Origin: Capitulum mitella
Taxonomy: Eukaryota; Arthropoda; Thecostraca; Pollicipedomorpha; Pollicipedidae
NCBI GenBank assembly: GCA_030062745.1
Contig: CP099844.1
Span: forward strand, 5,547,481 to 5,611,480
Length of the DNA: 64,000 nucleotides
Direction of reading: 5' to 3'
Position numbers and translations under genes: made by a program. The stretch's first letter is position 1. Each line of letters opens with the position of its first letter. A model generated the notes under the pieces. That model was not told where the DNA came from. It made no database searches and saw only the letters and a program-made list of their open reading frames with translations. Shown in pieces: positions 55,930 through 64,000 of this stretch.

Positions 55930-56239
55930 TAGTGTGGTCAAATTCAGTCAGGTGTCAAGGATGAAGACTGAAATTCATGTTATCGGACTTGCTCCTGCCA
56001 TGGCTCTGAATCGCTGTCTTTGATTATTGGTCCCCTCTCCAATCTAAACGTACCCGTCTGACTTGTATTGCCTGGGGCAATTAGATCCCAGCTCGGCAGT
56101 CTTCTGCTCAATGCTGATTGGTTGGTCTCAGATAAGGGGAGGAGCAGTACAGATGCAAGGAAGCCTGACAGCAGAGGGATCCAGTGGCGTGAATTAATAT
56201 CGACATCCTTGACACCCAGCTGGCTGACTGGCCACACTG
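55930..56239. mobile_element. 310-bp TIR element nested in MITE copy D
   Basis: TAGTGTGGTCAAATTCAGTC at the left and the inverted form (..GACTGGCCACACTG) at the right; TGTCAAGGATG / CATCCTTGACA inner arms. Flanks GCTAGTGG (55922-55929) and GCGAGTGC (56240-56247) are 6 of 8 identical, which fits hAT-like insertion. Confidence 0.65.
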
Positions 56240-56316
56240 GCGAGTGCCACGTGACAAAATTTCACATTTGCCCCCCCCCCGCGGAGGAGAATTCTGGCTA
56301 TGTGCCTGACTGTGTC

Positions 56317-57540
56317 GCGAGAGGAGCGGAATCATCGGCGGCTGGTTTCGTTGTCTTTTGATTCGCAGACTGGCGCTCGACGGTTACGCAGTTCAGAATG
56401 ACACCGCAGTCTTTGTCTTTGGTAGAGGCCAGCGGAGAACCTCGAGAAACCTGTTTTCCTGGAACAACGGAGACATGTGCTTCCTGGCAGCGAAACGGTA
56501 GTTTGACAGTCAGTGGATCAGAAGGCTGAGGGTCCATGTAGGCGTCCAGACAGCGACGGCGGAAAAGGCGGGGGGGGGAGGCAGGAGGGGCGGTCGCCCC
56601 CCAGCCGTCAGGCTGGGGGGCGAAACTATGTTTTTGCCCCCCAGAAATTGCGGTCACTGCAGCAAGCAAAATCGTAGAAAAATCAACTTTACGCTATTAA
56701 AGAAAAAAGAAAAAATCATTGTGGGAGCATGGGAGACAGACGATAACATTCCTTGCGAAATTTAGTACAAATCCGAAGGTTTTTTCAGACATGGTTGTCA
56801 TTAAATTTTATGGTTCTCGGTGCCTATAGATATAGAAGGGATGCACTGTTTTTATCTATCTATGTCCCTTCATATCTATGCTCGGCGCCCATTACAAGAC
56901 GCGACGATTCTGGCGATGATTTCAGGAGTAATCAGCACAAGTCTGCGTGGCAGCCTTGCATACCAAACGTGACGTCAATAGGGAGAAATATAACCGTTTT
57001 TGTGAACATTAGTATAAATGCGTAGGAACAGGGGAAGGGCGGAGGCCATGACCCCCAATTTTTTGGAAATTTAACATTAACCCTATGGGGAAAATTATAT
57101 CATGTTTCTTGTATGTTTCCCTTATGTGATTTTAGCATCACTCGGCTTCATGTATCTTGAGATTCTTTTTTTATATACCATGCGTAATAGCGTTGGACAT
57201 GGAACTGATTGTTAATCCCTTGGGCACTCTGGGAAGATGGTTTCGTCCATTACAGTGGGGTAGCCAAGAGGGGGGCAAAGGAGCCATGTCCTCCCCCTCC
57301 CCGCTGGAGGCCAAACGGGGCCACCTGACGGCCGAACGGGCCCCCTGGGGCCGAAGGCCCCAGTTCTTTGTGTGAGGCGTGAAGTGCGAGGTGATAGCGT
57401 GAGGCATACGCTGGGCGTCGTACACTGTCCGAAACAGACAAGTGAAGCAAAATAAGAATATCTTAAGCATTAAAGAAGACTTATGAACCGAAAGAAAACG
57501 TACCCCGAATATAAAAGAAGGCTTTGTGTTACGAAGAAAG
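56317..57540. other. Intergenic, transposon debris
   Basis: Poly-C/poly-G pairs near 56568-56640 (GGCGGTCGCCCCCCAGCC...GGCTGGGGGGCG) and 'GGGGTAGCCAAGAGGGG' at 57257 are element-end-like. No gene. Confidence 0.4.
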
Positions 57541-59600
57541 GCCCGTGGTCTGAATGAGCGTTTAGGGGCCCCTGCTAGCTTGTAAAGGAGTTTACTGCTT
57601 GTCTGGGGAGGGCCCCCTGTCAACCCATAAAGGGCCTCTGCCAGCCTCTGAAGGGACCTCCTTTCGGTCTGGAAGAAGGCTCCTGCCCCTGCCTCCAGAG
57701 GTCGACAAACAGATAGGGTGCCCTCTACAGACAGGCAGTGACCCCCCTGGCCAACAGGGGCCCCTAAACCATCATTCAAGAGTCCCTGCTGTCCAGTAAA
57801 GATGCCCTTTCCGACATGTAAGAGGCACCCGCCAGGTCGGCAGGAACGTCTTTACAGGTGAGCTTGGGCCCCGTTTACACTTCAGCGAGGCACCTTTACA
57901 AACCGACGGTAATTTTAACCTCATGGGGCCCTCATGATTACGACGGCCAGACGCGGATCCAAAGGGGGAGCAATTCGGGTGATCTCCCCTCCCCCTTGAG
58001 GTCTGAGAAGGGAACCCTGTCAGACTTAAAAGGAGTCCCGAAAGGACCCCGTATGAGCTTGACGGGGTCTTTATAAGAACCTGACGGGCTCTTGGTGCAG
58101 TCAGAGAGGCCTCCTGGAGGGCTAGATGACCTCTGACACGCATAGAGTGCCCCTGAAGCTCTCAAAGGGCCTCTGAGACCGCAACAGGGTCCCAACACGG
58201 CAGAGTATTCCCGAGACCGCCAGATGACTCATGGGGCCCCTGAGATGGCTAAGATGGGGACTAAGTCCCTAAGGGGCCCCTGTGAGTGAAGAATTGAAGG
58301 TTTTTGATGTAGTCAGAGGGCTTCCAGGAGAGGTAATGAGACCTTGACATGGTAAAGTGGCCCCTAAGATAGAAAGATGGGTCCTTGAAATCCTCCGAAG
58401 GCCTCTGGGACCGCAAGAGGCCCCAACACGGCAAAAGGGTCCCTGAAACAGCTAACATTGCCAGAGAGGCACCTGAGAGGGAAAGAACTTTAGAGGGTGC
58501 CTAGCGCAGCAAAAGGAGACCCTGGCCAGCCAGAGGGGCCCCCTGAACGGGGATTCGTCGGTGGCCTACACAACCTCGAAAGGAGCCACAAATGGGCTAC
58601 ACTTGCCTTTTTGAAACCTTGGGGGTTCTTGATGCTTTCAGGGGCTCCCGGAAAGGTCAGGTGGCTTCTGAGACGGCAAGATGGGCCTGTACACCGCAGA
58701 TGACCCCTGAAACCGCCAAAGAGGTCGCAGGGCCTCTGCGAGACAATGACGATAAGAAGGCCTCTGAGACGGGCTGTTATGGGGGCGCTGGACGGCCAGA
58801 GGAGGGTCCCCGAGTGTAATAAGCAGGCTCCTGGTACGGGCAGGGGCAGGGTCCCCCTGAGACTGCCAGTGAGGCCCCTGAAGCGCCAACAAAACGGCTA
58901 GAGTTGTTACGGTTAGAGGCGCCCTAAAAGTCTGTCAGATATGCCTCACATGACGGAGTAAGGCCCCTGATATAGCCATGGCGATCACCGGAGACGTTCA
59001 CAGGGTTTATGACACTACACAGGGGCCCTGAAATTGCCGAAAGGTTTTTTGTAACTGCCAGAGGGCCCTCGAGATGGCAAAAATGTTTCCCAGAGACGAT
59101 AAGAAAGGTACCCAGGACCGCTGGGGGTTCACTGAGACTGCTAGAGAGAGACCTTTCAGACTGCTTATTAGAAGCCTCAAACAATAAGAGCCCCTGAGAC
59201 GACCAGAGGGGCCCCTGAAACTACTAGAACTTGAGACGTCCAGACTGCTCCTGAAACGGCCAAAGGACTTAGACGATTACGAGAGGCGCCCTTGTCACTG
59301 CAGAGAGAGACTTATATAGCGAGCCCATTTTAGTGTCTGAGAGGCTCCTTAGATGGCAAAAACGTTCCAGGGACGACAGGAGGGAACCCGAGGTGGCTTA
59401 AGCGTTCCTGAAATTCCCAGACTGGTCCCTGAGACTGTCCGAAGTGTCCTGGAACTGCCAAAGAAGGGCCTGAGACGACCCGCGGGAGACGTGGAGCTGT
59501 AAAAGGAACCTGAGACCATTAGAGGATCCTGGCGCGGCACAAAAGAGGGCCCCAGACCACCAAAAAGTGCCCCTGTAACTGGAAGAGGGAACCTAAACTA
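57541..59600. repeat. Two-kilobase degenerate minisatellite, about 21-bp unit
   Basis: Dozens of diverged copies of a unit near 'GGGCCCCTGAGACNGCCAGA' cover the whole interval, clearest at 58640-59560. Spacing between successive 'CCCTGA' blocks is mostly 20-45 bp. No unit is exact. Confidence 0.7.
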
Positions 59601-59650
59601 AGCTGACCTAAACTGAACTAAACTAAACTAAACTAATCTAAACTATAAAA
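59601..59650. repeat. (CTAAA)n pentamer repeat
   Basis: AACTAAACTAAACTAAACTAATCTAAAC run at the end of the minisatellite. Confidence 0.9.
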
Positions 59651-62600
59651 AATATCCACAAGCTACGGGATTGTGCGGGAGGGGGGCTGACGGGCTGCCA
59701 AACCAGATACCGACAAGACATTTCAAATGAAGGGAGGGACGGAACCGCTTTTTTGCCATATTTCGGCCACTTTGTTCGGAAACAAAACGCAGAATTTTCT
59801 GAAATGAGACAACGCGTTTGAATTTTTTCGGCTATTTTAAATCGTAAAAAAACAAAATTACATCATTTTTCATATCTGAAGGGCAGCAAAATGGGGACCC
59901 CGCCTCAATTTTTTGAAAATTTTCAGTTTTCAAATTCACCTCCATCCCTCCCCCCTCCCCCGCCTTGGTGAAATCCTGGATCCGCCATTGGCGAAGGTTC
60001 CCATTGGTTACGAGGGCCCCCTTGATCCAATTTGCCCCCCCCCCCTGGGCGGAATCCTGGCTACGCCCCTGGTCCATTATGTCAGAGGTTTGGTGCTGGC
60101 AATATTACATTATGTGTGTGTGGAGACAGGCAAAGCTGCTTTGGCAAGTGCTTGAGGTAATGATTTCGTTCTCGTGTGATAGTCTGTAAGCGCTTTGTTA
60201 CTGGGCGTCGAGTTGTAATTTAATGTTGCGGGAGGAAACTTTCTTCCCGCCGTTTACAAATGTACTTTATAATAATGCTGAATTCGTGATGTAAACACAA
60301 ACAACATAAGAAGCAGAAATTTGCATCATTCGCCATTATGTAGAGGGATGCCCAGGGGCAAAGTTCCGAAAAATGGCAATGGGTAGAGACCTGAATAGAA
60401 AAATCCACGCATTTTAGAGAACTCAAGTATACACTAGCGCCAAAATTTTGGGAAAAATTGTTTATATAACAAAAAACTGGGCCATAGCAAAACAACGAAA
60501 TTCAGTTATTTTTCGGGATGGGGGAAGAAGGTAACCTAAATGAGATAACCTGTTGATCCGATAGATCCGATCCGATTGCCCCCCAGCCGAAAATGCAATC
60601 CGCCGTCCCTGCATCCAGAAGGCAGTAGGCGCTCAGCCATGGCGGCAGGTTAGGACTATGATCATCCATGGAGCGTTGTCCGGACCACACTGATAGACTA
60701 TTTTTATTAACTTTTCTTAACAATACTTTTGTTGCCAATTCGTCCTATGGCAAAACTAACCTAAAACAGAGGTAAAACTAAAAAAACGTAGCGTGACCAG
60801 TGCGAGACTTAGAGGGAAAACTATGGCAACAACGACGCAATAGTAACGAAAAACTAGCAAAAAGCTGTCTGACTAACGTAACTAGGACAATAATACGGTA
60901 AATCGCAGCAGTACAAAGTCAAAACGATGGCAAAGCGAACCCAGTACGAAAGTAAAACTGATTCAAAACAAAGGCAAAACTCACACTTCCGTTCATGCGA
61001 CGAACTCAAATAAAACTAAGCAAAATCGGGATAAAATCCGTCTGAGGTTCATTCTGCTCGCAGTTTCAGCATCGGGCTGGCACAAACGACGTTCGTGAAA
61101 AAAATGCATTTTGCCACTCAGTGGCGTTTTGCCCGACTGCACAGTTCGAAATGGTCAACCGTCTCCAAGCAGCTCAGAAGCCGGTGTTTCCGAATCTGCA
61201 CGCAGTCCAATCACTGTCCAATGTTCCAAACACCGCCACCGTGTTAGACGGTTTTGAACGGTCGTTGCACGTCTGTCGACGGGCAGTGGCGCCCAGATAA
61301 CTGGCATAAGGTGACAAGCTGACCACCATTCCAGGATACACTATCTGTTCACCTTAGGCTGAGTGCACGTCTTCAGCTGCACTAGCTAAATCGCAACAAG
61401 CGCGAGCACCGGTGGCACATCAGAACGTTCCGTCGGATCTGGACATTCGTCTCTCACCTGTCTGATATAGGCAAGCTTGCATCACAGTAAAAGATGACGC
61501 ATTTCCCTAATCATTCCGCGTCTTTGAGTAACGTCCGATAGTTTCTCGCATCTTGGCAAAAATGGCGCGTTGCTCGCTCGCAAAAATGGCACGCTCGCCA
61601 ATCGCAGCACCCCCATAACACGTCCCGCATGATGTCGCGAAGCGCTGAACGCTAAAGGCCACCAGAACGCCGCACAGCTCACTATCGTCCCAATACCAGC
61701 TCAGAACGAGCGGAAAGCCGTGATGCCATAGTCGGTCATGGTACCGACTCAGTTTTCCGTAGTTAATTAACCTGGTACTGTGGTGGTTTTGCCATTGGCT
61801 TGGTAAGACAGGATACGCTTGGATACCTTACTTTACTATTGGCCAGGTTTTTTGGGAAGTTCCTGGCAAGGGCGGATCCAGCGGCTCGATTTTTTGGGGG
61901 GGAACAAGCCAGACTGCTGGATTTGGAATGATAGATCAGTGAGTCAGCGACCGGGGGGGGGGGGAAGGCGGGGAGACGCTGGCCGTGGGTTCGAAGAGTG
62001 CAGCAACTTCAAACTCTGGTTGTGACAGAAATAGCCTTGTGTTTTTTGGAGGGCGAAAGGGCAAATGCCTGTTTGCCCCCTAACCGTGGCTGGGGGGGGG
62101 GGGCTTGGTCGAGATGTCCCCTGGATCAGTCAGTGGTTTCAGGTTAGTTTTGCCTTGCCTGGTTAAATTTTTCATGAGCGCACATCACTACTGAACCAGC
62201 TATGACGACGGTTGGGCACCCGACTGACCATAGTGTCGTGCAGGTACAATAAGATCGATGAAAACAATAGCAATGCAACAGTGAAAGCTTGCTTGGTTGT
62301 GGACTAGCTGTGGGCCAGTTGTGGGTACAACTAAACATCACTTCCCACCAAGGAGTGGGAACGATGCTGGTGTACCTTCTTTCCCACCATCGACTGGGAA
62401 CGATGCAGTTGATGGCACGCAAATGGCGCAGAGATCGCACGGCCAGCCTGGAAGTGAAGTCATTTTACTGCCTTTACAGTCGGATAATCGCCGAATAATC
62501 GCCGAATAAAAGGCGACTGCTAAGCCAGTGGCAGCAGAGCCAACGGAGCCCGTCTAAGGCTTCACTCGCACTGGCGGATATGGACCGTCAAAGGACGTAC

Positions 62601-64000
62601 AAACAGTCCGGTTATGCGGCGCCACCCGTTCTCATATCCACACAGCGAAGAAGGTGGCCTGCCGAGCTATGCCCCCGGGGCCCGGAGGCGCGCTCAAGGG
62701 CTTTGGCACGCTGTGAAAGGAGCATGCTTTGCGTATGACCGTGACAGGAGGGTTCTGCGCAGCAAAGACGGAATTTCTGCAACGATGAACGGAATATTTT
62801 GCTTTGACCGAAAAAAGGCGTTCACTCCAAGCGCGGCGTCACCCACTGATAAGAAGACTATTTTGCCAAGACGTACAGATATCACGCCTACCGAGCAGCC
62901 TCGTCTTACGTATCGCGTGATTCAGAACTCACCGCAAGAGATGAGGTCTCCGTAAGACTATGGTGACATGAATTCCAAGAGAACGCAACCTGGACCCCAA
63001 TACAATAAGTTAACACGCGCGCTGGTGCACCTTTAATAATTATGTGTATTGGTGAGGGGGAAGCGGGGCATATCATGCAATTTTTTATATTATTGATATT
63101 TTGGTGCCTCTGCATCCGAATATTAGCAAAAAAGGTTCAGGCGAGTCGGGAAACAGGATTACATTTTTGTAATGACAATCTGATACGATAATGTAATTCA
63201 GGTATGCCAGTCTGTTGTTTTGTTTTAATTTGTCAGGACCGAATCTTTAACATTGTTACACTGCACATTGGAATATCGGCTCCAAGCATGGGAGCTGTCC
63301 ATAACTACCCACACATCGGCGTCATATGCATGGAGAGAAGCGAGCTGTGCCGCAGAACTCAATAGTTGCAACAGCTTTTTCCGCTGAAAAATCATAGCAA
63401 TGCAAAACTCGCAATATTATGAAAAATATTTCAGGTTTTTGAACCTGAAAGACTACATGTAGATAACGAATGTAGCAAATTTCCAAAAGGTATCGCCCTT
63501 ATGTCCGCCGGCGAATGAAGCTGTCGGTCCGCTTACTGTCGGTCCGCTTATTGACAGAGTTCTGGCTATTCTGCTTATTCGATATATTCTGGTGGGGATC
63601 TTTCAACGTGGAAACTGCAGAGTTGCATAACTTCGCCAGCCTCGTGAGTCCGGACAATGCACGCAAGCAGTCAAACTTACCTTACGTAACCTATCCTGAT
63701 CTTCCTTTGCCACTGCTTTACAAATTATGTAGATCAATGATGTCACTTCGAGATTACATGATCCGACGACGAGAACACCGCGGCGTCAATCGTAAACGAG
63801 ATGGCGTCGCGGAGTACGGCCGCGTTCAGGGGTGTCGTTTTACGAAATGATTGGGTGGCCAACCCCAAGGTCCGACAAGCTCACCTCCAACGAATTTGGG
63901 TTTCTGCACGGAAAAGCCCATTTCATTCTGACTAACGGGATTGTTTTTAGTTTTTTGCTATCATTTATCGACGACATTGCATGAACATTTAATAGACAGA
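59651..64000. other. Intergenic, no gene recognised
   Basis: Contains a MITE-like right end TCCTGGCTACGCCCCTGG at 60053-60071, a 'GGCAAAACTAA'-rich stretch at 60750-61010, poly-G at 61953-61963 and 62092-62102, and a short direct repeat 'GGGAACGATGC' (62358, 62397). The 113-codon frame at 62614-62955 has no recognised domain. Confidence 0.4.

Larger units (their letters stand above)
53582..56308. mobile_element. hAT-type MITE, copy D, split by two nested insertions
   Basis: Left end CAGGGACGTAGCCCAGG at 53582 and right end TGGCTATGTGCCTG ending 56308; flanks TCTGTGTC (53574-53581) and ACTGTGTC (56309-56316), 7 of 8 identical. MITE sequence is found only at 53582-53689, about 55830-55929 and 56240-56308; together these rebuild a copy close to 270 bp. 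Confidence 0.75.

Noticed and set aside
62614-62955. 113-codon ORF near the right end
   Set aside because: No domain or exon signal recognised.

Overview
The window is animal nuclear DNA: one multi-exon, GC-rich gene with canonical GT-AG introns sits in a more AT-rich background crowded with degraded transposons, microsatellites and minisatellites. The mix of mobile elements (hAT elements and MITEs, Tc1/mariner relatives, jockey/CR1-like LINEs, a Ty3/Gypsy fossil) and short TTAGG runs fit an arthropod, possibly a crustacean. The species is not determinable from what I can see.

The one clearly intact gene is the pyruvate dehydrogenase phosphatase regulatory subunit (PDPR), + strand, 15 coding exons between 6741 and 23590. 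The exons join in frame to an 888-residue protein with a mitochondrial presequence, a FAD-binding DAO half and a GcvT-like half. Candidate poly(A) signals lie at 24450 and 24666. A second, partial coding signal is a WAVE/SCAR-like VCA segment at 33571-33825, with proline-rich sequence upstream in another frame; it looks diverged or decayed.

Layout: 1-6.2 kb, LINE remnant (about 0.72-1.43 kb) and a 3.66-kb hAT element with perfect 8-bp target duplications (2566-6223); 6.4-24.7 kb, PDPR with very repetitive introns; 25-32 kb, a hAT MITE, a duplicated segment with a perfect hairpin, and degenerate minisatellites; 33-34 kb, WAVE-like piece; 35-43 kb, LINE fossils on the - strand, a compound microsatellite and a second large hAT-type element holding a fossil Tc1/mariner transposase; 43.7-44.2 kb, a GC/CpG-rich patch that could be a first exon; 46.7-56.3 kb, two more MITE copies (one split by nested insertions) and a decayed Ty3/Gypsy element on the - strand; 57.5-59.6 kb, a 2-kb highly degenerate minisatellite; 59.6-64 kb, no recognisable gene.

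The most unusual signal is in PDPR. At the starts of exons 1, 2, 4, 11 and 15 the splice acceptor plus the first bases of the exon have been copied in tandem into the preceding intron or 5' region, giving from 1 to about 37 decoy acceptors. The exon 15 copies also carry a GTAAGT donor, so each resembles a complete mini-exon. The end of exon 8 is followed by an array of about 18 units that each carry a donor-like site. Splice junctions in this gene seem to act as seeds for minisatellite growth.
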